Assembly (NCBI GenBank): GCA_024653205.1
Contig: JANLFO010000005.1
Span: 1 to 64,000, forward strand
Reading direction: 5' to 3'
DNA: 64,000 bases
Origin: Clostridia bacterium
Lineage (GTDB): Bacteria > Bacillota > DSM-521 > Neomoorellales > SLTJ01
Part shown: piece by piece, positions 16,232 to 24,572 of the stretch
Position numbering within the stretch: position 1 is the first letter of the stretch
Layout of the letters: each line of letters begins with the position of its first letter
The notes under the pieces: model-generated
Told to the model about the DNA's origin: nothing
Database searches by the model: none
Seen by the model: only the letters and a program-made list of their open reading frames with translations
Program-made: the position numbers and the translations under genes

Positions 16232-16247
16232 AGCAACAACTATGCCA
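16232..16247 (-). promoter_or_regulatory. Sigma-54 (-24/-12) promoter for fixC-fixX
   Basis: Read on the minus strand, TGGCAT (16247-16242), 5 bases, TTGCT (16236-16232) matches the RpoN consensus TGGCAC-N5-TTGCW with one change; the essential GG and GC are 10 bases apart. Transcription would begin near 16220, about 100 bases before the fixC ATG. The neighbouring divergent activator gene has the matching domain set. Confidence 0.75.
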
Positions 16248-16321
16248 GGCATGGGCAGCGAATTCTTCTTGGAATATCCGGGCCCGGACGGAAACACCGC
16301 CGAAGGGAAAGGCAGGAGATT

Positions 16322-16352
16322 GACAGCTGGCTATACATATGGCTAGACATGG
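16322..16352. promoter_or_regulatory. Possible activator binding repeats (UAS)
   Basis: Two near-identical direct repeats, TGGCTATACATA and TGGCTAGACATG, follow each other at a 12-base period about 90 bases upstream of the sigma-54 promoter. That is where bacterial enhancer-binding proteins usually bind. The assignment is inference only. Confidence 0.35.
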
Positions 16353-16537
16353 CGCTGCAAGCGGCCCCAAGTCTCGGCAGGAGGAGGGATGAAGGCCTTG
16401 GGAGCGAAATGAAGGATGGTGCCGGGAAATTTCGGGCCGAGCGGAGGCGCCCCCGAAACAACGGCAGAGGGCGCGAGGGAGTGCTGCCAACCTGGTCCCG
16501 AGAACGCACCAGCCGGGATAACGGGGAGTGATCGAGG

Positions 16538-17980
16538 ATGCGCCTAGAGTTATCCATGGAGGAGCTGACCAACCGGGGCGGCGTGCTGGACAAACTCATG
16601 GATGCGGTGTTCGATGCCGCCGTTCTGGTTGACCGCCAGGGGCGCATAATTCACGCCAGCAAGGGCACGGCCGAGCTGGCCGGCCAAACGCAGGAAGCCC
16701 TCCGGAGCCAGCCGATTAGCGTTCTGCACCCCGACACCAAGTACGAGCACATCATTCGCAACGGCAAGGCCGAGATAGAATTGGTAAAGTCGGTGACGGG
16801 GAGAAAATGCATAGTCAACGTGGTTCCCATCACCTGGAAAGGCGAAGTAATCGCCGTGCTGGGGATAGTGGTCTTTCGCGGCCTGGGTCAGCTGAAGGCG
16901 GTTCTGGCCAGTCTGGTCGAACAATCTAAGAAAGAATACGACCCCGACCAGACCTACGACGCTCTGGCCCGTCTGGACTCCAGCTATACCTTCGACGACT
17001 TTATTGGGGAAACCCCGGTGGTCAAGAAGTTATTGGCCCAGTGCAGGAGAGCGGCTTTAAGCCCCTACCCGGTTCTCATTACCGGGGAGACGGGCACGGG
17101 CAAGGAGATACTGGCCAGCGCCATTCATTCCGAGTATCGCCGGAACTCCTTTGCGCCTTTCATCAAAATCAACTGCACCGCCATCCCCCACGACCTGTTA
17201 GAATCTGAACTTTTCGGGCACGAGAAGGGCGCCTTTACCGGAGCGGTAGCGGCCAAGAAGGGAAAATTCGAGCTGGCCTCCGGTGGATCTATCCTTCTAG
17301 ACGAGATCGGCGACATGGATCTGGGGCTACAGGGCAAACTGCTGCGCGCCATCGAAGAAAAGGAGTTTGAAAGGGTCGGCGGCACCAAGTTATTGCCGCT
17401 TAATGCCCGCATCCTGGCCTCCACCAACCGCAGCCTGAAGGAACTGTGCCGGCAGGGCAGGTTCCGGTGGGATCTGTACTACCGGCTGAGTATCATCGAA
17501 ATCAAGGTCCCGCCCTTGCGGGCCCGCAAGGAGGACATCCCCCTTCTCACCAGGCATTTGGCCGAAAAGCACGGGGCAGAAATCTCCTTCTCCCCGGGAG
17601 CGCTCCGGGCCCTAATGGAGTACGACTGGCCGGGCAACGTGCGGGAACTCCGCAATGTGGTGCTCCGGCTCAGTCTGGTGGGGGAGCGAAAAGTGGTTAC
17701 CGCCGAGGAGGTTAAGGCGGTACTCGGCGAAGACCAGGGTCCTACCGGCCCAGGAATTATTGGCCAAGACCCCGTCCGCGGCGAGAAAGAGGCGCCCCCC
17801 GGAACGGACTCGGTGGCGGCAGAGGAAAAGGAGGCCATCCTGCGCGCCCTGGAGCTCTGCCACTTCAACGTAGCCGCCGCGGCCAGGCGACTGGGAGTGT
17901 GCCGGGCCACGCTGTACAGCCGGATAAGGAAGTATAACATCGTCTTACAAAGAACCTACCTTCCCAGGATGTACACGTAG
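16538..17980 (+). CDS. PAS-domain sigma-54-dependent transcriptional activator
   Basis: A 480-residue enhancer-binding protein. A PAS sensor occupies about residues 20-110, the AAA+ domain about 150-390 with Walker A GETGTGKE (183-190), the sigma-54 contact loop GAFTGA (231-236) and Walker B SILLDEIGD, and a Fis-type helix-turn-helix lies at the C-terminus (about 425-465). It is divergent from fixC, whose upstream region holds a sigma-54 promoter, so it most likely activates the fixC-fixX operon in response to a signal sensed by the PAS domain (redox, ligand or metabolite; unknown). Start ATG 16538. Confidence 0.92.
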   Translation: MRLELSMEELTNRGGVLDKLMDAVFDAAVLVDRQGRIIHASKGTAELAGQTQEALRSQPISVLHPDTKYEHIIRNGKAEIELVKSVTGRKCIVNVVPITWKGEVIAVLGIVVFRGLGQLKAVLASLVEQSKKEYDPDQTYDALARLDSSYTFDDFIGETPVVKKLLAQCRRAALSPYPVLITGETGTGKEILASAIHSEYRRNSFAPFIKINCTAIPHDLLESELFGHEKGAFTGAVAAKKGKFELASGGSILLDEIGDMDLGLQGKLLRAIEEKEFERVGGTKLLPLNARILASTNRSLKELCRQGRFRWDLYYRLSIIEIKVPPLRARKEDIPLLTRHLAEKHGAEISFSPGALRALMEYDWPGNVRELRNVVLRLSLVGERKVVTAEEVKAVLGEDQGPTGPGIIGQDPVRGEKEAPPGTDSVAAEEKEAILRALELCHFNVAAAARRLGVCRATLYSRIRKYNIVLQRTYLPRMYT

Positions 17981-17994
17981 GTGGGCAATAATTT

Positions 17995-18804
17995 TTACTT
18001 GCCCAGGCGATACACCAAGGTGGCCGGGCCGAGCGGGCTAAAGCCCAGCTTTTCCCACATGGGAACCAATTCCGGGGTAGAGGTGAGAACTACCTGCTGG
18101 AACCCCTGTCCCTCCGCCCATTCCAGCAGGGCCTCCACCGTACGGCGGGCGTAACCCCGGCCGCGCAGGGGTTCGGGGACAAACAGGAGGGTGAGGTTAA
18201 CGGTGTGGCGCTTGACGGAGAAGGTAAGGGCGAAGCGATCGGAGGGTGACTGGCCGAAGCCGAAGGAAATCATGTAGGGATCGCCGGCATTGAACCCGGA
18301 AAGCTTGACCGGCCGGCTGAAGAGGCGCTCCAGCTCGGTCCTAAGGGGGCTCAGATCCAAGGCCTCCAGGGCCCGTTCCTCGCCGCCACTCAGCAGCCGC
18401 CGCAGGCTGGGGAACTCCAGCCCCAGGTAGGCCAGCCCCAGAGTGACGAAGGCGGGCAGGTAGAGCCCGGTGCCGATGGCCAGTCCCAGGGCGCTGGCCA
18501 CCCACAGCGTGGAGGCGGTGGTAATGCCCCGCACCCAGGACCCCTCCCGCCAGATTACGCCGGCGCCAATGAAGCCCATGCCGGTAACCACCTGGGCCGC
18601 CACCCGGGCAGGGTCGCGGGTAATGCCCGGTCCCCCGCCAAAGCCATAGAGGGAAATTATCATGTACAGGGCCGAAGCCAAGCATACCAGGGCGTGGGTG
18701 CGCGAGCCGGCGGGCTTGTGCTGGTGAGCCCGCTCATAACCCAGCAGCGCCCCGGCGGCAAAAGCCAAAACCAGGCGCAAGACCATTTCGGGCTGTAGCC
18801 CCAC
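17995..18804 (-). CDS. MgtC/SapB membrane domain fused to a GNAT acetyltransferase domain
   Basis: A 269-residue protein. The N-terminal 120 or so residues carry the MgtC/SapB core: LLGYERAHQHKPAGSRTHAL, VVTGMGFIGAGVIWREG and RGITTASTLWVASALGLAIG, with four to five helices. The C-terminal part has a GNAT fold signature, LRGRGYARRTVEALLEWAE (acetyl-CoA loop) and MWEKLGFSPLG. MgtC proteins usually end in an ACT-like domain instead, so this is an unusual fusion. The start is GTG 18804 with GGGAGG 6 bases upstream; the frame is open to 18939. It is convergent with the activator gene, 14 bases apart. The substrate of the acetyltransferase part is unknown. Confidence 0.82.
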   Translation of the reverse strand: MGLQPEMVLRLVLAFAAGALLGYERAHQHKPAGSRTHALVCLASALYMIISLYGFGGGPGITRDPARVAAQVVTGMGFIGAGVIWREGSWVRGITTASTLWVASALGLAIGTGLYLPAFVTLGLAYLGLEFPSLRRLLSGGEERALEALDLSPLRTELERLFSRPVKLSGFNAGDPYMISFGFGQSPSDRFALTFSVKRHTVNLTLLFVPEPLRGRGYARRTVEALLEWAEGQGFQQVVLTSTPELVPMWEKLGFSPLGPATLVYRLGK

Positions 18805-18884
18805 CGCCACCCTCCCACCCCCAAAGTTGCGTGATGGCCTTAAGAATACTCCGGCGACCCTGCGCTTACCTGCTTGTCGGCCTC

Positions 18885-19150
18885 TACAGTCGCTTGCCCC
18901 GGGTTCGGTGCCCGGCGAGGCCTTAGGTGCTCGGATCAACCGGAGATTCCCTAACCCTGCCGCTGCCGGATTCTACGGCCTGAGGCCGGACTCCTGCCCG
19001 CCCGCCGCCGCCCCGGGGCAAGAACCCATGGCGCAGGCGCGGCTTCGCGTCCGTGGCTCGTGCGCCCGCCTCCGCCCTCGCTCTCGCCGAGTTCGCTTTA
19101 GGCACGCGGTGAAACCGGAACTACCAGCGGAAAACGGGCATAACTTGGGG
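18885..19150 (+). repeat. MITE-like element, diverged copy (copy 4)
   Basis: Core-like sequence (CAAGAACCCATGGCGC, CGCCTCCGCCCTCGCTCTCG) and a right arm (GAGTTCGCTTTAGGCAC, then GTGAAACCGGAACTACC) match the family; the left half is rearranged, with a second CGGGTTCGGTGCCCGGCGAG near 18899. It fills most of the 427-base gap between the MgtC-GNAT gene and the peptidase gene. The open frame through it that joins the peptidase frame is not part of that gene. Confidence 0.65.
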
Positions 19151-19231
19151 GAAGGGAAAACTCGCGGTAGAGAAGAAATACTGCTAGGGTGGGGCGCAAG
19201 CCGCACACCGGAACGCGAAGGGGGATCGGCG

Positions 19232-20512
19232 GTGGAACGAGTGGAAAGCATTTTGGCGGACCTGATCCGGATCGATACCAGTAACCCACCGGGGAACGAA
19301 AAGGCCGCGGCCGATTACCTGGCGAACCTGTTCGGGCGCTACGGCATTCCCCACCGGGTGGTGGAGTCCGCGCCGGGCCGGGCCAGTTTCGTTGCCCGTC
19401 TGGGCCGCGGGACCCGGCGCCTGCTCTTCCTTTCGCACACCGACGTGGTTCCGGCCGGCTCGGGCTGGGACTTCCCGCCCTTCGGCGGCGAGATCCGCGA
19501 CGGCTACGTACTGGGCCGGGGGGCGCTGGACGATAAGTCTCTGGTGGCGGCCGAGGCTTACGTGTTCCTGCGCCTGGCCGAGGAGGGCCGGCCGCTTAAC
19601 GGCACCCTCATCTTCGTGGCCGCCGCAGACGAGGAGGCAGGAGGGCGCTACGGTCTGCAGTACCTGGCCGAAAACCTGCCCGAGGTACTGGAGGCCGATT
19701 TCGCCGTAAACGAGGGGGCGCCGGAACCGGTTATGGTGAACGGCCGGCCGATTTACTTCCTCCAGGTGGGGGAAAAAGGCATAGCCCAGAGCCGCCTCCG
19801 CACCGGGGGCAAGGCGGCGCACGGCTCCACCCCCACCCTGGGCGAGAACGCGGTGGCGAAGATGGCGGAGATCATCGGCCGTCTGGCCGGATCGGCCCCG
19901 CCGGTGGAGCTGCTGCCCGAGGTGCGGGTGCTCTTCGAGGAACTGGCCCGCCACCTGGGGGTGCCCGCCCCCACCGAGAGGGATCCGGACCCGTTCCTGG
20001 AGCGGTTTGAGGACCGGGGATTTCGCGAATACCTACGCGCCCTCACCCGAATGACGGTGTCGCCCAACGTGGTCCACGGCGGCACCCGGGTCAATGTGGT
20101 CCCCGACGCCTGCGAGCTGCTGGTGGACGTGCGGCTGCTGCCGGGGCAGACCCGGGCGGATGCGGAGGCCCTGCTCCGCCGCCTGGCCGGGCCGGAAGCG
20201 GAAATAGAGGTCTTCTCCTACCACCCGCCCACCCGTTCCCCGGCGCAGGTGCCGGCCTGCGAGCTGATCCAGCAGGTGCTGCTGGAGACCACCGGGGCCG
20301 CCGCCTGCCTGCCCTGCCTTTCCACCGGGGCCACCGACTCCCGCTTCCTGCGCGAAATGGGGATACCCGCCTACGGCATATGTCCCTGGCGGCCCGACTT
20401 CGAGCCGGCCCTGAAGGAAACCGTTCACGGGCCCAACGAGCGCATTGACCTCGCGAGCCTCAACCTTGCCGCCGAGTTCCTGTACCGGCTGGCCGTGACC
20501 TACCTGGGTTAG
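19232..20512 (+). CDS. M20-family metallopeptidase (ArgE/DapE/peptidase-like)
   Basis: A 426-residue M20 zinc peptidase. The expected metal and catalytic residues are visible: FLSHTDVVPAG, GRGALDDKS, AADEEAGG (general base and metal Glu), STGATDSRF and KETVHGPNE. The dimerisation domain with GKAAHGSTP lies between. The family includes acetylornithine deacetylase, succinyl-diaminopimelate desuccinylase and carboxypeptidases, and the sequence does not decide which. The start is GTG 19232, 6 bases behind AAGGGGGA; the frame extends upstream into repeat copy 4 but that is not coding. Confidence 0.88.
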   Translation: MERVESILADLIRIDTSNPPGNEKAAADYLANLFGRYGIPHRVVESAPGRASFVARLGRGTRRLLFLSHTDVVPAGSGWDFPPFGGEIRDGYVLGRGALDDKSLVAAEAYVFLRLAEEGRPLNGTLIFVAAADEEAGGRYGLQYLAENLPEVLEADFAVNEGAPEPVMVNGRPIYFLQVGEKGIAQSRLRTGGKAAHGSTPTLGENAVAKMAEIIGRLAGSAPPVELLPEVRVLFEELARHLGVPAPTERDPDPFLERFEDRGFREYLRALTRMTVSPNVVHGGTRVNVVPDACELLVDVRLLPGQTRADAEALLRRLAGPEAEIEVFSYHPPTRSPAQVPACELIQQVLLETTGAAACLPCLSTGATDSRFLREMGIPAYGICPWRPDFEPALKETVHGPNERIDLASLNLAAEFLYRLAVTYLG

Positions 20513-20617
20513 AGCGATCCTGGTGTATAACAATCTTGCCATGCGCATTCTCTCGGTCGTCGATGGAAATGAACACGGCTCCGTTGACCTGGCACCGCGG
20601 CCGGTCTGGCTGGACCA

Positions 20618-20977
20618 CTATTTAGCGCCTACCTTCCTGATTCGGACGTGGTTGCGGGTGACCACGGTAAAGGCGCCAGCGAGTTCCGCGAGGTGCCTAT
20701 CGATAGCCGAGGCAACCAACCTGGCCTTAGCTTCCTGCGGCAGACCCGAAAGCCTTATCAGGATGGCGCCGGCAATTGCGCGGCGTTGCCGAAACACGAT
20801 TTCCCCGAAGTCTTTGTCCGCCGTGATCAGTACAGCCTGTTTTCTGTTAGCCTGGCTCAAGAGCTCCTCGTCAGAAATACCCGGTTCCGTCTCCGCCACG
20901 TATGCGACCTCGTGGCTGCGACTTCGGAGTTCAACGACGATCTCGCGATCTACGTTCTCGTCGGCCAGGAATCTCAT
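20618..20977 (-). CDS. DUF5615 PIN-like toxin
   Basis: A 119-residue DUF5615 (PIN-like) protein: MRFLADENVDREIVVELR with the first acidic residues, the central SDEELLSQANRKQAVLIT and TADKDFGEIV with the distal Asp. DUF5615 proteins pair with DUF433 antitoxins. The gene starts at ATG 20977 in a 4-base overlap with the DUF433 gene. It is transcribed away from the tRNA-Arg locus. The toxin role is inferred from the pairing. Confidence 0.83.
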   Translation of the reverse strand: MRFLADENVDREIVVELRSRSHEVAYVAETEPGISDEELLSQANRKQAVLITADKDFGEIVFRQRRAIAGAILIRLSGLPQEAKARLVASAIDRHLAELAGAFTVVTRNHVRIRKVGAK

Positions 20978-21213
20978 TCTGCCGCCTCTTGTACCGGATA
21001 GATCACGTCAGCCCGTATGGCTTCCGCGGCAAACGCAAGGGCCGCCCGAATTCCTTCCTCAGTGAGGCGCGGGTGAGCCTTTAGGATTTGCTCCACCGTT
21101 TCCCCTGCGGCAAGCTTCTCCAGGATGAGTTCCACCGGTATCCTGGTTCCGGCAATTACGGGCTTCCCCATAAGGACTCTGGGGTTAGACGTGATCAGAT
21201 TCGCCATCGCCAT
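20974..21213 (-). CDS. DUF433 antitoxin
   Basis: A 79-residue DUF433 protein with the typical LITSNPRVLMGKPVIAGTRIPVE start (GKPVIAGTRIPV is the signature) and a helix-turn-helix-like second half. It forms a classical DUF433/DUF5615 module with the overlapping downstream gene. It lies next to an integrase remnant and tRNA-Arg, so it may have arrived with a mobile element. Confidence 0.85.
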   Translation of the reverse strand: MAMANLITSNPRVLMGKPVIAGTRIPVELILEKLAAGETVEQILKAHPRLTEEGIRAALAFAAEAIRADVIYPVQEAAE

Positions 21214-21248
21214 GCTGCACGCCCCTCTCTGCGATTGTCGCTGTTCCC

Positions 21249-21474
21249 CTACGGAGAATCCAGAACCTCAACCGCAAGTTCTACCATCTGTGCAAGCGAG
21301 CCGGGATCAGCGCGAACCTGCACGCGCTTCGGCACACCTTCGCGACGAGGCTCCTCGAGCAGAGCGTGGACTCAAGGTCGTGCAGGAGATTCTCGGCCAC
21401 TCGCAGATAGCTATCACCGCCGACACGTACGCCCACGTCACGCCCAGACTGCAGCGAGAGGCTGCCGAAAAGAT
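21249..21474 (+). pseudogene. Tyrosine recombinase/integrase, C-terminal remnant with frameshift
   Basis: One frame gives NRKFYHLCKRAGIS and LHALRHTFATRLLEQ (the HxxR active-site box); after about position 21366 the protein continues one frame over as LKVVQEILGHSQIAITADT and TYAHVTPRLQ (the His/Tyr region with the nucleophilic tyrosine). The catalytic N-terminal parts are absent. The remnant points at the 3' end of tRNA-Arg and stops against its CCA, the classic position of an integrase at attL. A dead integrated element is the simplest reading; the DUF433/DUF5615 pair next to it may be cargo. Confidence 0.82.
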
Positions 21475-21552
21475 TGGCGCGCCCGGCAGGATTCGAACCT
21501 GCGGCCCACGGATTAGAAGTCCGTTGCTCTGTCCTAACTGAGCTACGGGCGC
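21475..21552 (-). tRNA. tRNA-Arg (UCU), CCA encoded
   Basis: Read on the minus strand, the acceptor GCGCCCG pairs with CGGGCGC, the D-arm TAGCTCAGTTAGG and the T-arm GTTCGAATCC are present, and the anticodon loop CTTCTAA gives anticodon TCT. The 3' CCA is encoded (TGG at 21475-21477 on the plus strand). An integrase remnant abuts the 3' end. Confidence 0.95.
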
Positions 21553-21613
21553 GCGGCTGTGGGACTCAGATAGGGCCGGAAACGCAGGGTTTCCGGCCCG
21601 GCTCGTTCTATTC

Positions 21614-21687
21614 TGGAGCGGGTGATGGGAATCGAACCCACCCGACTGGCTTGGAAGGCCAGGGCTCTACCACTGAGCTACACCCGC
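21614..21687 (-). tRNA. tRNA-Gly (UCC), CCA encoded
   Basis: Minus strand: acceptor GCGGGTG/CACCCGC, D-arm TAGCTCAGTGGTAGA, anticodon loop CTTCCAA with anticodon TCC, and T-arm GGTTCGATTCC. CCA is encoded at 21616-21614. It lies 61 bases upstream of tRNA-Arg on the same strand, so the two are probably cotranscribed. Confidence 0.95.
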
Positions 21688-21740
21688 CCGCAGTGGATAT
21701 GATATCGCAAAAGCGCACGACGGTCAACGCCCTTTGGACC

Positions 21741-22003
21741 CGAGTTATCCCCAGTTTTGAGTTGGCTGGCGGTACCGGGTGCTCCCCGTTCGTACTGTCA
21801 CCTCGCCGACCAAACTAGGGCTTGGGCTTCGCGCTACGGCGGGCTTCCCTCGGAGGCGCCGTCCATGGCGCCCCTCGGCTTCGGCCATCCATAGCCTCCG
21901 GCCCGCCTCCGCCCTCGCCCTCGCCAAGTTCGGTGCCCGGCGAGTTGCCAATGTACCCAGGCGAGCACCCGGTACCGCCTGAGGGAAACTGGGGATACGT
22001 CAG
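21741..22003 (+). repeat. MITE-like element, complete copy with target-site duplication (copy 5)
   Basis: The best-preserved copy. Outer inverted repeats TATCCCCAGTTT (21746-21757) and AAACTGGGGATA (21986-21997) are perfect over 12 bases, and an inner pair GGCGGTACCGGGTGCT (21768-21783) and its complement (21964-21979) is perfect over 16. A direct 10-base duplication, CCTTTGGACC, flanks it at 21731-21740 and 22004-22013. The core holds CCGTCCATGGCGCC and CGCCTCCGCCCTCGC as in other copies. No real gene lies inside, although several low-complexity frames are open. Confidence 0.9.
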
Positions 22004-22133
22004 CCTTTGGACCTCAGTTGTCACCGCCTGCCCCGGCGTGTGCCGGTCTCTCCACGGTACCGTCTCAACCTAGGCCTGACAGGCTTCCCCGGACCGGCCG
22101 CTGCGTCCGGGCCAGCTGGGGGGCTCTGGCCGG

Positions 22134-22700
22134 TTACGGCCATAAGTTCTTCAGAAGGATTTCCAGCCCTGGAAGCAGCGGTGAGGTCAGAACCGCGTCG
22201 TCCTCCAGCTCCGCCACCTTCACCAGGCGGCCTTCGGCGTCGCGCCGATACACTTCCAGAATGCGCAGCTCCGGGTCGGCCATCCAGTACTCCAGCACGT
22301 CGTGCTGGCCGTAGAGTGCGCGCTTGAGCTTTCTATCGATCTGCCGGGAAGCCTCCGAGACGACCTCAACCACCAGGTCGGGCGCGCCCTGGATGTTCTG
22401 CTTGGTGACTCGATCCAGGTGAGCGTTACTCAGGAATATCAGGTCAGGCTGGACCACGTCGCGCGGTGACAGCACCACATCTACGGGAGCAAAGAAAACC
22501 TGACCCAGCTGGTGCTTCAACACAAATCCGCCGAGCACCATGTACAGGTTCCCGAGAAACAGCTGGTGCACGGTAGTCGGTGCCGGGGTCACGAAGTGCT
22601 CCCCCCCGATGAGCTGGTGGCGGCGCCCGTCGTCGGGCAGGAGGAGATATTCCTCGTAAGTTAGGCCCCCGGCCGCCGCTTCTTTTCTCGCCAGGCTCAT
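22134..22700 (-). CDS. Uma2-family (DUF820) PD-(D/E)XK protein
   Basis: A 188-residue Uma2/DUF820 protein: LTYEEYLLLPDDGRRHQLIGG at the N-terminus, VVQPDLIFLSN, then GAPDLVVEVVSEASRQIDR, whose D-x(n)-ExV pattern is the nuclease core, and a final AVLTSPLLPGLEI. The start is ATG 22700 with GGGGG at 5 bases, rather than the longer frame to 22745. Members are abundant in cyanobacteria and some thermophiles, and are suspected nucleases often linked to mobile DNA; none has a settled function. Confidence 0.85.
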   Translation of the reverse strand: MSLARKEAAAGGLTYEEYLLLPDDGRRHQLIGGEHFVTPAPTTVHQLFLGNLYMVLGGFVLKHQLGQVFFAPVDVVLSPRDVVQPDLIFLSNAHLDRVTKQNIQGAPDLVVEVVSEASRQIDRKLKRALYGQHDVLEYWMADPELRILEVYRRDAEGRLVKVAELEDDAVLTSPLLPGLEILLKNLWP

Positions 22701-22743
22701 AGGCACCCCCCTGCACATTTTACCCCGGCTCAAGCATGGGCGC

Positions 22744-22855
22744 AAGCGCCAAGCCTCCCGGCCATCGGCAGCCTCCGGCCCGCCTGCGGACTTGCCCTCG
22801 CCAAGCTCGGTACCCGGCGAGGTGCCAATGCACTCAGAGGGGACCCGGAGATGCA
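22744..22855 (+). repeat. MITE-like element, right half (copy 6)
   Basis: CGGCCCGCCTGCGGACTTGC, then CCCTCGCCAAGCTCGGTACC and CGAGGTGCCAATGCACTCAG correspond to the core end and right arm of copy 5. The left arm is absent; the sequence stops against the rdgB gene end and the Uma2 gene start. Confidence 0.65.
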
Positions 22856-22860
22856 GAAAG

Positions 22861-23505
22861 TCACGGCCGGGGGTTCGTGAGCGCCTGCAGGATGGGGAGG
22901 GCCTTGGCCACCGCCCGTCCCCGGTGGCTCACCCGGTTCTTAACTTCCTCCGGCAGCTCCGCCAGGGTGCAGCCGTACTCGGGCAGGTAGAACAGAGGAT
23001 CGTAGCCGAAGCCGTTTCCTCCCCGGGGCGCAAGAGCGATAAAACCCTCGCAGGTGCCCTCCACCAGGACTTCTTCAAATGCCGGTTCCTTGGCTTCGGC
23101 AGAACCGGTTCTCACCGGGCTGAGAACGGCCAACACGCAGCGAAAGCGCGCCCGCCTTGCCTCTAAGGGAAGGCCGTCGAGCAGCCCCAGGAGCTTGCGG
23201 TTGTTCTCGTCGTCGGCGGCCTTATCGCCGGCGAAGCGCGCCGAGTGTATTCCCGGCCGCCCGTCCAGCGCGTCTACTTCCAGGCCGGAGTCGTCCGCCA
23301 GGGTGAGCCGTCCGGTGGCCCGGGCGACCGCCCGCGCCTTGGCCAGGGCATTCTCCGCGTAGGTTCTCCCTTCCTCCGGCGGCAACGTCAGCCCGGGAAA
23401 GTCGCACACCGACAGGAGCCGCACCGGCAGCCCGGCCAGCAGGAAGGCAAACTCCCGCAGCTTGCCGCTATTGCCCGTGGCCACTACCAGATCCGTCTGC
23501 TCCAT
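22861..23505 (-). CDS. rdgB: XTP/dITP pyrophosphatase (RdgB/HAM1)
   Basis: A 214-residue HAM1-family enzyme that hydrolyses XTP, dITP and ITP to monophosphates, keeping deaminated purines out of nucleic acids. Motifs: [13 protein letters not shown] (substrate loop), [25 protein letters not shown] (catalytic Asp), GFGYDPLFY and VSHRGRA. It overlaps the end of rph by 38 bases; rph-rdgB is a common pair in Firmicutes. A slight insertion (RTGSAEAKE, about residues 132-140) is seen in the middle. Confidence 0.95.
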   Translation of the reverse strand: MEQTDLVVATGNSGKLREFAFLLAGLPVRLLSVCDFPGLTLPPEEGRTYAENALAKARAVARATGRLTLADDSGLEVDALDGRPGIHSARFAGDKAADDENNRKLLGLLDGLPLEARRARFRCVLAVLSPVRTGSAEAKEPAFEEVLVEGTCEGFIALAPRGGNGFGYDPLFYLPEYGCTLAELPEEVKNRVSHRGRAVAKALPILQALTNPRP

Positions 23506-24253
23506 GGCCTGCTTCCCTCTCCCCGATTCTTCCGGCCAGCGGGCCCAGCACCCGTTTCTGCACCTCGATCAATTCCCCGATGCCCCGGCGGGTCAGGTCG
23601 AGCATGGTGGAGAGTTCTCCTTGGGAGAAGGGCGTTCCCTCGGCGGTGCCCTGCACCTCCACGAACAGCCCCCTCCCGGTCATTACCACGTTGAAATCCA
23701 CTTCTGCCCGGGAATCCTCTTCAAAGGTCAGGTCCAGCAAGATCTGCCCGTCTACCTTGCCCACGCTGATTGCCGCCAGGAAATCCTTGAGGGGCAAACG
23801 CTCGAGCTGGCCGCGCACCACCAGGGTCTCCAGGGCCAGGGCCAGGGCTACGAAACTGCCGGTTATGGCCGCGGTGCGGGTGCCGCCGTCCGCCTGAAGC
23901 ACGTCGCAGTCCAGCCACACGGTGCGCTCGCCCAGGGCCGCCAGGTCCACTACCGCCCGCAGGGAACGGCCGATGAGACGCTGGATCTCCTGGGTGCGGC
24001 CGGAAAGGAAAGCCCGGCCCGCCTCCCTGACGTTGCGGGTCTGGGTGGCCCGGGGGAGCATGCCGTATTCCGCCGTCACCCAGCCCTTGCCCTCGCCCTT
24101 GAGGAAAGGCGGCACCTTCTCCTCGATGGTGGCCGTGCACACCACCCGGGTATCGCCGGCCGAGATGAGCACCGACCCCTCCGGGTACTTGAGATAGTTG
24201 GGTATGATCTGTACCGGCCGCAAGTACGCGGCCTGGCGACCGTCCTTTCGCAC
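23468..24253 (-). CDS. rph: Ribonuclease PH
   Basis: A 261-residue phosphorolytic 3'-5' exoribonuclease that trims tRNA 3' ends. Motifs: [76 protein letters not shown] and [21 protein letters not shown]. The C-terminal tail after residue 245 is short, polar and not conserved. It is followed by rdgB in a translationally coupled arrangement. The stretch upstream (24254-24572) carries a repeat copy and presumably its promoter. Confidence 0.96.
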   Translation of the reverse strand: MRKDGRQAAYLRPVQIIPNYLKYPEGSVLISAGDTRVVCTATIEEKVPPFLKGEGKGWVTAEYGMLPRATQTRNVREAGRAFLSGRTQEIQRLIGRSLRAVVDLAALGERTVWLDCDVLQADGGTRTAAITGSFVALALALETLVVRGQLERLPLKDFLAAISVGKVDGQILLDLTFEEDSRAEVDFNVVMTGRGLFVEVQGTAEGTPFSQGELSTMLDLTRRGIGELIEVQKRVLGPLAGRIGEREAGHGADGSGSGHGQ

Positions 24254-24339
24254 TCGTCTGCCCGCCCCGGCATCCCCCGCCGGGGCAGTCTGGCTCCTTT
24301 CTGCCTAGGATGTCCCGCCTAAGTTTAGCACACCTGCCG

Positions 24340-24570
24340 GAGTCTGCCAAGGCCGCAATCCGCCCGTCGCGGTCCCGGTTTCCGGGGTGGTACCGGTTCC
24401 CCCGTACCGGTACTCGGCCGACGGAACCGGGGTTCGAGGCCGCGGGCTCCGGCATGCTCCCCGCGCAAGAACCCGTCCGTGGCGCCGCCCCGGCTTCGGC
24501 CATCCGTGACCTTCCGCCCGCGTTCGCCCTTGCCCGCGCGAAGCAGGGCGGGGACAATCCGGCGCTTTCC
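24340..24570 (+). repeat. MITE-like element, diverged copy (copy 7)
   Basis: GGTTTCCGGGGTGGTACCGG opens an arm, and the core CCCGCGCAAGAACCCGTCCG plus TGGCGCCGCCCCGGCTTCGG resembles the cores of copies 4 and 8. The right arm is lost; the copy runs into the end of the MBL gene. It fills the gap between rph and the MBL-fold gene. Confidence 0.65.
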
Positions 24571-24572
24571 CC

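Noticed and set aside
18827-19231. N-terminal extension of the M20 peptidase
   Set aside because: It consists of repeat-derived low-complexity sequence; GTG 19232 has a good ribosome site and matches the family start.
21700-22330. Several open frames inside repeat copy 5 and beyond
   Set aside because: They differ between copies of the element, are Arg/Pro/Ala-rich and have no ribosome sites.
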